Of a DNA stretch of 64,000 nt, positions 1 through 12,155 are shown piece after piece. Origin of the DNA: Paragyromitra xinjiangensis (taxonomy: Eukaryota > Ascomycota > Pezizomycetes > Pezizales > Discinaceae); the NCBI GenBank assembly GCA_038503065.1, contig JBCAMK010000008.1:1550001-1614000 (forward strand), written 5' to 3'. The translations under genes were made by a program, and so were the position numbers. The notes under the pieces are model-generated. The model had not been told where the DNA came from. It saw only the letters and a program-made list of their open reading frames with translations, and did no database searches. Each line of letters begins with the position of its first letter. Within the stretch, counting starts at the first letter, position 1.

Positions 1-1
1 C

Positions 2-466
2 CATTTCACATCAACATTAATCCACTATCTTGTCATGACCCGCAAGATTGACACTGTTATCAAACGTCTCACTAGCACATATACGAATCGCTCTATTGCC
101 ATCAAGCGAGCAATCAATGCTTATCTCCCGGACTGTACAGCTATTTGTGGTGGAAACGGTGGGTTTTTTATGTGGGTTGGATTACCGCCCAATTACGATG
201 CAAGAGAGATCACAAAGATAGCTGCTGATGGCATTGAAGGTGAGGGGAGTGTTAGGGTGTTGAATGGAGATATGAGTGAGTGTCCTGGGAGTAAGAACGA
301 ACAGGGGTGGGGGAAGAGATGGATTAGGATCTCTGTGAGCTGGTGTGATGAGGAAATGGCGGTAGAAGGCGTAAGAAGGTTAGGAGTAGCAATTGGAAGA
401 TGGGAGAAAGGGGTAAGGAGTAAAGTTAGGGAGGATGAGAAGGAGGATGAGAAGGAGATTAAATAG
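2..466 (+). CDS. PLP-dependent class I/II aminotransferase, C-terminal part (5' truncated by window edge)
   Basis: The frame is open from base 2, upstream of the first ATG at 35, so this is the last part of a gene that begins outside the window. The residues resemble the C-terminal small domain of fold-type I aminotransferases. A conserved-looking GGNGGFFMWVGLP segment is followed by RWIRISVSWC, the region that usually carries the arginine binding the substrate carboxylate (the R of WIRIS), and then a terminal helix. Members nearest to my recollection are the fungal valine-pyruvate/2-aminoadipate transaminase-like proteins, but the substrate cannot be set from this fragment. The PLP lysine lies upstream and is not visible. 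The tail after about 385 is a Lys/Glu-rich stretch (repeated DEKE) ending at TAG 464-466. Family assignment is firm; specificity is unknown. Confidence 0.85.
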   Translation, partial: HFTSTLIHYLVMTRKIDTVIKRLTSTYTNRSIAIKRAINAYLPDCTAICGGNGGFFMWVGLPPNYDAREITKIAADGIEGEGSVRVLNGDMSECPGSKNEQGWGKRWIRISVSWCDEEMAVEGVRRLGVAIGRWEKGVRSKVREDEKEDEKEIK

Positions 467-2243
467 CCCTGGCGGGTGATAGCCATTTGCTCACCAACTA
501 TCGCTGGTTTAGTGACCTAAATAAATACCAGTTGCCGCAGAGGATGTGATCAGATATGGTCATGTACACCGGTTCTCAATACGAGAGAGGTCATCTGCAA
601 AATCAACGAGTTTTAAAGAGGGAGTTCCTTACTTAATAACGGGGGAATAGGTGACACTTCAAGGCTAACTCTAGTTATCATCGTGGGATATTATTACCAT
701 GGTGATCGATACGTTTATAGGATCTCATCAGGGCATCAAGCGGAGCTAGCAAAATAAAACTAACAGAGAACATGGCAGACAAACACACCTGAAAAACCCC
801 TCCTTCTCGAAATGCATTACTAGCCATAACTTGCCAAATTTTAGAATTCCTTAATGACACATTGCGAATGTCTAGGACTTATCATCCAACGGCTGAGGGC
901 TGACAGTAAGAAAAAAGTAGCCGCGGGCTGTGGTAATGGTATCGTTATCCCAAAGAGAAAGTGGGGTATATACTTGAGGGAGAGAATGTCTGGTGAAAAT
1001 ATCCTAGCAGGCCGGCCATCAGCTTACCCAAAGCATCAACCTCCATCTCAAAAAGAATTAAAAGTGTATACGACTTACATGCAGCTTCCTCCTCCCTAAA
1101 AGTATATTGCCCACACTACAATTCTTCTGAGGCTGAGTTATGACTGATAGCCACAAAATTCCTTGCAGCGACTATTTACCCACCACACCTGTAGCGTAAA
1201 TGAAATATCTATCTATCTATCTATCACCACACCTGTACACCATAACCCATCAATAGGTGACTCTATTGGTACATAATGTCTAACGAGTGCCAAGGTACGA
1301 GTGACACACAATGATTAGAATTAGATACTCCCACAAAGTCACCACCAAAGAAAACCTGACCTGTAAGTTAGTTTATATGACCCCTTACGCTACTAGTGGC
1401 AAATATCTCCAAGAATGCCGATTCGCATGGATATAATGCCTATCGAGAAAATATTTACAGAAGGATACCATGGATCTTGGTGTTCTAGCTGTTTGCGTAT
1501 CGTAAAGTATACTACTTACTAACATCTCATGGAATGAGTTACCGACCCCCTTGCCTTCGTAGCAGGTTCTGGAACTTATTACAACCAATCTTATCATAGA
1601 TGAGGAACTCACAGACATAATGGTAATTCGTACGCGAAAATAAAAGTTGTGGAGTTCAAGATAAAGCGCTTTCGGTTATTATTCATGATGAATAGATGGA
1701 GTGTGATGGTAAACATCTATGGGAAGAAGTCAAGAGGAACTCCCATAGTCACGTCCAGTTCTGACTCACGACTGTTTACCTGTGACCCCGTCACGCACCA
1801 CACCAAAATCCTATGGAACTACGATCATTAATGGTCACAATTGCAAAGAAATATTTTTAGGATATGAAAGGGTATTATCCAAATAACCCAAGCAAATCTA
1901 ATTACAATTCCACCACAGCCATCTAAAGCGTGAAACCGAGCTAATACCTCAATCAAATCATCACTCCTCTAGGAACCACAACATAAGAAAAAGACATCAA
2001 GTCTAACGATATGTATATCAAAAAACATAAACCCCGAAAATTAAAAGTCAACAAAACCAAACATGTGTAAAAATGAAGTGAAAACGGCAGTCCAAAAACA
2101 TAAGTCATAACCCAAACCGCAAGCCCCAAAACCAGAATCAAAAAAAAAATAGAATAAACCCATACCAACACGCACCCCAGCCAACTAACCGACCGACCAA
2201 ACCCAAGCACAACCCAAAATCAAAAGATTATCAATAATCACAT
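467..2243. other. intergenic: aminotransferase downstream region and NMA111 3' flank
   Basis: No gene is supported. A short (TATC)n microsatellite sits at 1206-1225. From about 1950 to 2243 the + strand is rich in A and C and poor in T, so the sense strand of the minus-strand NMA111 gene is T/G-rich after its stop codon. This is probably its 3' UTR and termination region. Confidence 0.6.
1206..1225. repeat. (TATC)5 microsatellite
   Basis: Five perfect TATC units in non-coding DNA. Confidence 0.9.
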
Positions 2244-5200
2244 CTAGACGCTCCCTTGCACAAACTCCATCCCAGATATCCGCTCCTGTACCCATCTCCT
2301 CACACCTCCATCCTCTCTTTTCCATGCCAGCACAGGCCAGAATCTCTCATCAACTTTGACGCTAACCACACTCGTGATTCCCTTGCGGTTAACCTGCTTG
2401 ATACGGATATACTCGCCGGTCTTCCACTTCTTTGTCTGAACTACCTCGACAAGGTCCTCGATACCGCCAATGGGCATACCGTCAACTTCGAGGATCCAAT
2501 GAGTGGGTCGAATGTTATCCAGCGCTGGTGACCCATACGACACACCACCAACATAGCATCCGGGGGTGGACAGGGGGATCAATGGAGACGGGTTCTTGAA
2601 GTCGACCTGTTCTAGCACGGCAGCGTGGGTAGAGTGAACGATAGCACCGAAGAACTGTACTACATGTGTTCCAGTGGTGGGGTATGCACGAGTCGTGGGC
2701 ACGGTCAGTGTGATTTCTGACCTGCCACGAAGGACAACCATTTCCACCGAGTCCTTGTGTTCGAAGTCGAGCTCGGCAAGCTGGGATACACGATGAATGG
2801 GCTTCCCATCGATCTCGAGAATGATATCAGCAATCTTGGGTGCCTTCTCCTCATCTTCAGTCGGGACTGGTGCTGGTCGGAGTCGTGATTCGACAATGAG
2901 AGGTCGGGGCACGCCACGGATCTTCTTAGCCGCTTTGACGTATGCATCGAAGCGCTTTTGAGAAAGGCCCATGGTAGAAACAGTAGCGAGTGGCATATCG
3001 GAGAATTCAATTCCCAGGTCACGACGAGGAGGCTCGATCGGGCCCTGGCCGTCCTCTTGATTAATACGGGCAACAACCGGGAGGACGTAGCGTCTGATGT
3101 CAAGACCCTGGGTCCAGTAGGAATCATCACCGGACTTGTTCTGCGAGGAAACAGCCATGTAGTAAGCCGCGACCTTCAAATTCCTCTTCTCCTCATCAGA
3201 AGCAGTCTTAGAAGGTTTGCGAACGATGACACCACCCCAACACCCAGAAGACTCGGCAACATTAATGTTTTCAATGTTGATCAGCCTATGGCGTGGGGGA
3301 TTGCATTGCCAGGTATTGAAGTTGACACCAATGGAGGCAATCGAGGTTTCTTTCTGGACCAGAAGCTGGTCGCCAGTCAGGCCAACGACCTTCACCTCGT
3401 CGCGAACCTTAAGAGGTTTCTCGTCCCAATCTGGTACGCTAACGTTCTTAGGAAGAAGATTGCTGTCGAAGGTAACAAGCGCAAACTGGCCCATATAGAC
3501 TACGCGACCAGGAATGTTCTTGTTAGATACAGTGAGCCGGATATCCAGCATCTCCGTTGGAACTGATGACCGATCGAAGAGTACAAGCGGAATAGGAGAA
3601 AGAGAAACGATCATCCCGACACCAGAATAGTTCGAAGCAGAGGTATGACCGTAAATAGAGTAAGGAAGACGGCAAACGACGTTGACGAGAGCAGACTTAA
3701 GCTTGTCAAGACCGACATCTTCTGGGTCCTCCTCTTCGTCTTCCTCGATAACTGCCGTTTCCTCTTCTTCCTTCTCGACTTCCTCAATTTTCTTCGGCGG
3801 TGCGGGCTCGAGTTCGCGTCTGATCCAGGTTCCTGCGATATCGTCGCGTTCAAACAAAGCACCAAGGAAGAAATGGCGATCGATGTCAACCATCAACATC
3901 TGATCCTCATTTCTGCCCATAGATCTAGTCATGAAAGGAACACGTTCGTAGTCGGGAATTGACTTGAACACTTCAATGAACTGATCGAGAGTTTTCGTCG
4001 GCTTTCCGGCCACGTGGGTGATGAGGAAATCTCGGCTCCATGAAGACCACAAAAGGAACCCAGAAGCTGCTAAATGTCAGTTACGCTGCAAAACGTAGAA
4101 AAGTGATGGTTCACAAACCTGCACAGAAAACACCAGTCCCTAATTGTACGTTATGACTTCTCCCCACTTGGTAACTTAGGTCATGAATCACCGCGCCTCC
4201 AATCTCCAAAAATCGGTTAGGTGTGATCGCATGTAAATCCTGAACTGTGCAGGCAACCTGCAACTTCCCCCTAGGCCCTGATTTACCCTCCTTTCCAGAT
4301 CTAAAAATGTCCAAAACGATATCCTCTCCAACGCTGTCGTCAATGATGCTCCAGAGACCAATAAAGTTCGTGATATACTCTCCGTTACACGTAAATAGGA
4401 TATCGCCTGGTTCTAACCCGGAGACTCTGGTCACACCCTCGGGAACAACCTCTTCCACCCCCCCCTTTGCTTCGACACTCTTCTTGTCTGAACTCGCAGG
4501 CCCGCCTTTGAGAACTCGGACAACGCTGAGCAATCCGGTTGCGTTGGTATTTCTGATTCTGCACTCCTCTTCAACCTCTTCTTTCAAGCCCAGTCTTCGC
4601 AATTCATCGTAGCTAGTGTGAAGGAATTCAGTCTGAAGCGTGCCACGACTCACTTTCTCCCCCCTCTTAATTTTCTCAACCGCACGAACGACTCGGTCCA
4701 AAGGAAGATAAAAGGAGCTTTGCGAAGAATTGCTTCCACCGGCATTCAAGGCGATAGCTTGGCCATGAATATTCAAGACTGGTGAGCCAGACGATCCGCC
4801 CGAAGTTCCGGAAGCGGCTTGCATGTAAAACGTGTTGAAATCGTTGTAAGAATCAACGCCATAGCTTGGCGCATGCCTATCCAACCTGGCGAGGGTGGAG
4901 CCAAGAATCGATAGCTTCTCACCCGCATCGTTACCAACGACTTTGATATCTTCGCCAACTCTAGCGAGATCTGGCCGGAGCTCGATCTCCTCGACGTTGA
5001 TGTGCTTAAGCTTCGCCGGGTCATATCGGAACACACCAAAATCGTGGATAGGATCACGGTAAACAGGGTAGCAAGGGATTTCCTCGTAATTAACAAAAAC
5101 AGCGACAGAAGTGATCGGCGCTGGCGAAACAACGTGCCGATTCGAGAGAATCAGCCCATGTTTCTTCGAGATAATGAATCCAGTAGCAGTATAGTCGCCG

Positions 5201-5793
5201 GCTGACTCCGTATCAAAAGGCCTGGTGGTTGTGGCTTTGATGGACACAATACCGTTGATCACGCGAGCAATTGTCCTATCCCAAGTCTCCTTATCAGACT
5301 GCGACGCAGTTGACATGGCACTGTGATTGGAAGTGAAGCTCAACGCTGACATGCTCCTTGACAGCGGCGGCGTAGGCATCGAGTGGACTGGCATTCTCTT
5401 GGCTGGAACTGGCTGCTCGATTTTCGGAGTCCGTATCTCGAGGACGGGCTTATCCTCCTCGGATGGCGATTCTGGCTCAGTCTCGCTAGCATCTTCTTTG
5501 GGTGGTGTAGCGGGAACCCCAGCAGCTTTTCTCAGCTCCTTCTTCAGGACTTGCTTGAGCTCGACCCTTGGGATACCGAGGCTGGCGGAATGTATAGGAG
5601 AAGTGGAAATGGCCAACTCGCTGCCAATTTGTAGGGGAAAGTAGGAACGATCATCGCGAGATTGATGATATCGTAGGGCTGAATCGGGTATAGGAATTTG
5701 GGGAGTTTTTACAATGTTTTCAGCTTGGACTGGCTGAAGATTCTGTGCAGGCCTGGCATTGGGGGCATTTGGGTCCTCCATATTGACAGGCAT
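2244..5793 (-). CDS. NMA111: Nma111-type nuclear HtrA-like serine protease (pro-apoptotic serine protease)
   Basis: Two exons, 5793-4119 and 4069-2244, joined across a 49-bp intron (4118-4070; donor GTTTGT, acceptor TTTAG, branch-like TAACTGAC). They give 1,166 residues with the frame kept (CAG|GT becomes ..[11 protein letters not shown]..). Residues 1-170 are low complexity. Residues 171 to about 375 form a trypsin-like HtrA domain with the expected triad: His220 in SNRHVV, Asp251 in HDFGVF and Ser335 in GGSSGSP. Other family blocks are [14 protein letters not shown] and [16 protein letters not shown]-like segment follows ([16 protein letters not shown]). Exon 2 carries the second, degenerate HtrA/PDZ half typical of this family, where the Ser position reads SGCWGG instead of GxSG. 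In yeast the protein is nuclear and linked to apoptosis and protein quality control. The N-terminal extension makes it longer than the roughly 1,000-residue yeast protein. The ATG follows a long GA-rich (+ strand) leader. Confidence 0.95.
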
Positions 5794-8700
5794 ATAGCGA
5801 GAGTAATTACGAATGCGCCTGGTATAACTCTGAGGGAGGATAGCCGGGTGCTTCGAAATTAAGGAAAGCAGTGACCGGTGGGATATGGTGAATGAGGAAG
5901 ACTAGATAAGAGAGGTCTCTTGTTATGGGGGAAGGAGAGAGGAGGGGGAAGATACGGGGAAGAAGACTGAGGATGGGGGCTGCCGTCTATTTATCTATCT
6001 ACTGGTATATGTGTACAGAGCACTAAATTACTATTAGGGGGAGGCGTCTGTGAAGCATCTGCGAGCTTATGCGAAAGCTTAGTGACTCAGACAGCTCAAA
6101 CACGCGGTGTCTCTCAAGTGCGCAGCTTAGGCTGGCCCCCCCCCGTCGATACTAGTTTTTGCCAGAACCCAGGGCCATGATGTTGGAAGCCTTTGAGGCC
6201 GGCCATAGTAGTCAGCTGGCGAGTCTGGGGGCCGACCCTGTGCTTAGAATGAAAATTGAAATTTCCACAGCAGTTGCGCATGAGGCCGTTGGCCAGTCGT
6301 TATTTTCTCCGGAGTCCCGTGAACCTGCTCTCTTCCTCCCTTCTCCCTTTGTTGGTTTCTCCTTGGGTCACTTCGTTTCTCCCACTCTCCCCCCCCCCCA
6401 CACAGCCGGTACCCCGTCCATCCCCTCCGCCTCCCGTGGAAAAAGCGGAGAGAATCTGAACAACCGATAAGCCAAACGCAGGGTCCCGCCCATCATTACC
6501 TATTATAGATCGCAGCTCTCGTTCTGTGCCTTCTAGATGGCTTTAGTTTGGGTTATCTATCAACTAGCGTTTGATGGTGTGCTCGCATTCTCCTTGAAAC
6601 GAAGTCTCCTGAATACTCTATCGATCGCGCACCCTATCATAGAATTCAAACAAAAAATGAAATGATCAAAGAAGGGACTATAGAATGGAGAAACGATGTT
6701 CATAAACCATTGATCTCGCATCCCTTACTCGGGGTTCATAGCACTTCTTATCCTCTTCCTACACGCACTCCTTACGCTTACATGTAGTGAATTCCCCAAT
6801 GCGGACGGGCTCGGAAGCCCTCCTCAAGACCAAAAGTAGAATGGAGAAAAAAGGGTCTGGGTCACGGGTATGGAGGCTCTTTCGCCGAGGAAAAGAAGAA
6901 AAGAAAAGAAAAGAAAGAAAAGTTTAACCTGGGGCTGGAGGTGCAGAAGCGGAGCAGAGCCTCTCGGAACGAGAGTACTTCGATGAGCTAGAGTTTCAGC
7001 ACATCGCGCCTGTTCAGGGTCCGACTCCCGGTCGGGTTCCGGCTTCTCGAAAGGTGGAGGAAGCGCGTTTGCTCTGATTTGTTCCCACTCCTATCGATCC
7101 ACACCACTTGTCAGCTCAACAACCGGCGTCCACCCTTTCACCGCTGCTGTGGGAAAGTTGTGTTGGTGCTCTACGATATCCCTATCAGCCGCATACAGAT
7201 GCGGTTGGGATATCGACAAGGGTAGGACCCTGTGCTGAGCGGCAGTTGTTCCACAGACAATCCAAAAAAAACGTGTTCTGGAGGGCTGCTCAACAGTCTG
7301 TCTCGCTCGCTACTGACAAATTATTAGCCTATGAATTGGCGGATAACGACTTCGCAAATACTATCGTATCGAACCGTTTGTTCGCGAAGAAAAAAAATTA
7401 GCCAGGTTTTTACCTAATAGTTTAATAGACTCCGTGATAGAGTCTTGCGACTTCACCATGCAGTCTAGATCGGTCGATTTTTGCCACTCTGGGAGATCTT
7501 CCGCGTTCTCCGCTCTCTATAGGCCTCAGCTCCAAGCAACAAGATCTAAACATTTGCTCAGCTAATGGGGATCCAATAGCAATTTTCGGGGGCTCTCGCA
7601 TGAACTTCTATTGAGGCTGAGACAAGCAAACCAATTCGACCTGACATGCTTCAGTGAGAAAAATTTATGTGTGGGCGGCAACCGAAACATTTTCCCTAAG
7701 CAAGTAGATTTTACTACCATCAGAACTATCTGAGGTACGACACTACGCGTTCCAACCCCTCTAGCCTCCTAGGTTAAGGCTTCGTATAAAACATAAATCA
7801 GGCAGAACTTAGTGCCACAAGAAGTTAGGGATAAAAGCATCGATATTCGACTCAGCATGCTTGACAGCCTCGTTTATTTTTGCGGGGAAATTCAGAGACG
7901 TCATAAGGCTTTTGTGACTTCAGATTTTATCCTAGAGACCATAGGGAGTACCTACTAGCGCACATGTTTACTGAAGCCTTGTGAGTACTATTCTACCTAG
8001 CTACTCATATACGCACTGCGCGTAACCCAATACATTCTGTTAGGTAGTCAGCTGAACTACATGTAGGTATGTTTGCCCCTGGAGCTCATACAGGTATAAG
8101 CTAATTTAGTCCAATGTGTATCTAGCCTTCAAGATCACCAAAAAAAAACGAAAACAAAACTAAAGGCCACCCATCAGCAACTCAAACACAAGCTCAATTC
8201 GAGATAAGGCACCGGAGAGGGAAATCACGACAGTACAACTGTCAAAATGTGGGTGCCTACATATCGTTTCACATGGAAACTGCCAGCGAGACGCCACGAT
8301 GATCCCCGCCTTTTGAGTTCAAAGAATTACACTACATGTCATCTCTCAGCCTGAACATCTCGGCTACGCTTTTGCTGTCTCTGTTGTGTCTCTTACGCAA
8401 CTTTTAGGAAAACGATAGGCTAATAAGATGAAGTATGAGCAATTTATGTCACTACTCCATGAACACTAGCAGTTACTCGCCTTAAGGCTAATGCTGGTAG
8501 CCATCGGGGACTTCAGTACCAAGGCGGAGAAAATGATGCAAAGAGAGACATCTGTCTTTCTTTGGTCATGGGTCTTCTTTAGACATATTCAATTCCTAGA
8601 GTTTGCTAAGCTCGGAAGTTTTATTAGCATGAGGTATGAGAAGTTAGTCAGTATGACATGTGAAAAGGATAAGCCAGCAGAGAGAACCAATGATCAAATG

Positions 8701-11074
8701 ACAGTAATGTTACGGAGTGACTACTTCCACTAATATCCCCCAATAGGATTTTATTAGCCTAGATTCAATCTTTAAACCCACTTTACAACTCAAGGTTTCT
8801 TGTTGCAAGTTGATCAAACGTTTACCAGCCTATGCGTGAAACACACAGATACACTGCTAACAAAAATTATATGCTGAGAACCATCTCCACGGATCGTATT
8901 TCTTCCGATACCCCCCGATAATGGATGCTTATACGTTAATTATTATTGTCACCGCGCAAACTTTTTAACATTCAAAGGTGGCCTGACCCAAAATGCATCC
9001 TCTTCGTATCGAGGATCAATCATTGATCTCGCTTTGACCGATTCGTCGGAAAATATCGCTCCTAGATCTACCGAATTTTTTAGGAAAAAAGAAGAAAAAG
9101 ATCACGGATATATGTTGAACATGATCGTCTCAAATCAGGCATAGAAGAATACATAGATATGACTGCACCATTCGGTCCGTGTTTAAGAAATAAAAACGGC
9201 CACTTAATTTTCAGGGTCATACATATACCTTCAGGTATGAAACCCCAACTTGGTGCGACTATAGATACTAAAATTTGCTTGATAGGTCCGTAAATTTTGA
9301 GAGCCTGGCCCGTTTTTTTATCTTTACACCAATTGCAACCATAGCTACAACCTAATCTATCGAGTGATGATCGATGAAACTAATGTGACCAGTAATCCAT
9401 CGTCTCGAAGGTGGGTTATCGGGAGTTTCCAGGCCGACTCCAAACAAACCACTGCGGTTAGCGCAACTCATTCACCGTAACCCCTCATTGCTATCAACCT
9501 TAACACTTCTTTTTAATGTGCGGGGAAACAAAAAAACGCCATCATCGGTTTTGCTTCGAAGATATTATTCAAACATTTTTAGCTCGTCACAATTCAGACT
9601 ACCTGTGAAGGATAAGCTACCCGTGTTACCACCCAACCAAATTATTGACCTAGAATTGGGGGGAAAAGCAAATTCACTTTGTGGACAGATTTTTCCATGA
9701 AATCCAAGTGCTCTAGCAACACTATAGATTTTCGCTCATATATCACATTATAAAATTGATAGACCCTGTGCTTGCCTCGTGACGGTGATCTATAATGAAT
9801 TAATTGGAAGAACAGTGATAAACCGAGCAGGCGTGGGGAGATCCGGCAACGGAAGGGATGGAAACTCGAAAAAGGGAAATTATTGACAGATCGATGCAAG
9901 TTAGCGATAGCTGGAGAAATATACCAAGATAGATTGTCGTTGCTAATGTCAGCTTATGTTATCACTTATGACAAGAAAACCCCCGCGAGTGCCTCCAGCT
10001 AACCGAATAAACGGAGGTAATCGAAATATGATCCCGCCCGGGCAATATTCGCCACTACGCTGATGGATAGATATGGTAGTTTCACTCGCATTAATTAAGC
10101 AATAGAAAGATGATGTGAGGTTTGGCTAAGCCTGGCCGCAGAGAACACCATCCGCTCCACGTACGATACAACCTATCAAATATTGCGCCTGTGAAGCAAC
10201 CTAGCAAAAAATAATTGTCCGCTCGAGATCACTACACTAAAGGTAATAGTATTTCCTTCCGAAACATTTTCTTTGATACAAACTTGTCTCGAACTAACCC
10301 CAATTAAGCTTAGCTCGCTTCCGCTCTCCTTCATTATGTGTAACCCGTTTGCTAACACTGCCTAAAGCTCTAACTGCCTGCTGAAGTTGTGTAAGAAACG
10401 GCTGGAAAATAGTTTATTTATATTCCATAAAAACTTGGCCCAAACGGAAGACCTCAAACTTCCAGAGCTCTCCTGTTTTCGGGATTCAGGGGGGAAATTA
10501 TACATGTTGGGTATTTGAGATAGGATAAGCCCAACCAAGGTGCCAAACATCTCAACCAATAGGTAAAAACTGACTTAAAGAAGTTTGTTCTCGGAGGGAG
10601 TAATAGGAATTTTACTACTATAAAACCCGTTGCATGGTTTAAGATAATTAATAATCCAATTGTCACGCTCTATACTGCACAACACAAATTTGTATCAAGT
10701 AGCAAGCAAAAGAATGAGAACATAAACTTGCAGGCTTTCGAGAATCAGCGGTACTGGAATTGTCATGATTTGCGGAGTAAACAAATTAGAACAGACGAAA
10801 TTAAGCTGCGGGTAAAATGGACAGAAGATTGGGGGAAGCAATTCTAGTAGTAAGGAGATAAGAGAGTTGGGCTGTATAGTAGGCTGAGAAATGACTTATA
10901 GTCGAGGGCTGGGTTCTCTCTTTGGTTTAAGATATTCTTGGCTTTTCTTTTGACGGTGCAATGTTTGTCTTGTACTTGTATATAACAGCTTGATTAGGGA
11001 TAAGGGGGTGCATTTGCGTTTGTACTTTAAGAACGACCGAATAACTAATGTATGTGCGTGATTATATTTTAATT
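5794..11074. other. intergenic: NMA111 upstream region and gene-poor DNA
   Basis: Directly upstream of NMA111 (5794-6000) the sense strand is C/T-rich, as expected for a fungal leader. There are C homopolymers near 6137-6145 and 6391-6400 and a polypurine A/G tract near 6890-6921. From about 7 to 11 kb only short random-looking ORFs are present, with no coding bias I can support. TACATGTA palindromes occur at 6779 and 8058. I see nothing else. Confidence 0.5.
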
Positions 11075-11326
11075 GGCTAGAGTTAGTGATGTCCATGAGC
11101 CGAGCCAGCTCGAGCCTTGAGCTCGAACAGCACGAGCCAAAGAACCCAAGAGCCGAGCCTGTTCGAGCCTCAATTTTAGAAGCTCGAGCTTTGGGCTCGA
11201 GCCTTGACTAAGAGCAAAGGTGCAGACTGCCTCCCGATCTAGAGGTGTAATTCCAAAATACCCCGCGGGTGTAAACTACCCCCCTCCCACCACATAGATA
11301 CACAGCATAACAAGATATTTATTTCG

Positions 11327-11350
11327 TCATCATCATCATCATCATCATCA
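11327..11350. repeat. (TCA)8 microsatellite inside the nested MITE
   Basis: Eight perfect trinucleotide units between the left TIR and the internal ORF. Confidence 0.9.
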
Positions 11351-11396
11351 CTACTAGTACAACCACATTCCATCAAATCTTGCTCGCCAGTTCAGC

Positions 11397-11567
11397 ATGG
11401 TGACTCTGCAGGAACAGCAGGAATTTGAATCTTATACTCGTTTCAAGACCACAGTTGCGGATAGCATGTCCACCAGAGAGCAAGCAAAGTTGGATCTAGC
11501 GATTTCTTCCAGAAACGGCCGTTTTATTGCCTCACTATGGGGTTTAATATTTCACTTAATGAATTGA
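11397..11567 (+). CDS. 56-codon ORF carried inside the nested MITE
   Basis: Runs from an ATG preceded by a leader-like stretch (CATCAAATCTTGC...) to a TGA that ends at 11567. The next base, 11568, is the first base of the right TIR. The product begins MVTLQEQQEFESYTRF and continues with a charged, helix-compatible middle (SMSTREQAKLDLAISS) before a hydrophobic end. I do not recognise it. It could be a captured host exon, a relic of the autonomous parent, or chance. Because it lies wholly between the TIRs it moves with the element. Too short for family assignment. Confidence 0.3.
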   Translation: MVTLQEQQEFESYTRFKTTVADSMSTREQAKLDLAISSRNGRFIASLWGLIFHLMN

Positions 11568-12155
11568 GGGGTAGTTTACACCCCCGGGGTATTTTGGAAC
11601 CGTACCTTTAAGTCGGGAGGCAGTCTGCACCTTTGCTCCTTGACTAATCATATATAGATTGGGTGGGTGGTGAGGCTTTAGAACTGCTATGGGAATAAAC
11701 CTGATACAGAGGAGGAACCTTAGTTGTATTACTGCGTCTTTTGTTTCTCTCATTTGTATATAGTACATCATGACACTAGTAAGGGGATTCAACATACAAA
11801 ATTTTAACATTGCCCACATATAGTCACTCCCTCCCGGGCCCGCTCAAGTCCCCCGGGCCCCAATGCCCCCCCGAGCTCGAGCCTAACTACTTAACTCGAA
11901 TACCGCGAGCCCTAATAGCCACGAGCCGAGCCAGCTCGAGCTCTTTCCCGGGCTCGTCTCGAACAGGCTCGTGGACATCACTAGGCTAGAGGCATAATAA
12001 ACTTACCAATAGGCTGTAGAGAGAAGAGGGAAGTAACTTTCACATCAAGAGTCAATTATAAACAGAATGAAAAGTTCATTGGGAACGCTTCATAATTTTC
12101 TGGGACTGCTCCTTTTCACTACAGAAACCTACAACTGAGTCCCACCCTCACCAGA

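Larger units (their letters stand above)
11212..11638. mobile_element. MULE-type MITE nested in the hAT element
   Basis: A 427-bp element with inverted repeats of about 71 bp (11212-11282 and 11568-11638). Each begins GAGCAAAGGTGCAGACTGCC when read inward, and the arms share the inner block TGTAAACTACCCC. It is flanked by a perfect 9-bp direct repeat CTTGACTAA (11203-11211 and 11639-11647), so it inserted into the outer element. Long TIRs with a 9-bp duplication suit the Mutator-like superfamily; an 8-bp hAT reading is possible if the last A is chance. The interior holds a (TCA)8 repeat and a 56-codon ORF. No transposase is visible. Confidence 0.85.
11083..11983. mobile_element. hAT-type non-autonomous element (MITE), interrupted by a nested element
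   Basis: Flanked by a perfect 8-bp direct repeat GGCTAGAG (11075-11082 and 11984-11991), the hAT target-site duplication length. The ends are inverted: the left end contains TAGTGATGTCCATGAGCC and the right end, read inward, TAGTGATGTCCACGAGCC, with one extra T at the left tip. Inside both ends are many copies of CGAGCC / GAGCTCGA motifs in both orientations, resembling the subterminal transposase-binding repeats of hAT elements. Removing the nested element and its duplication leaves about 465 bp. No transposase is encoded, so it would depend on a transposase elsewhere in the genome. Confidence 0.85.

Noticed and set aside
7108..7401. 97-codon plus-strand ORF upstream of NMA111
   Set aside because: No recognisable domain and no coding bias; likely chance.
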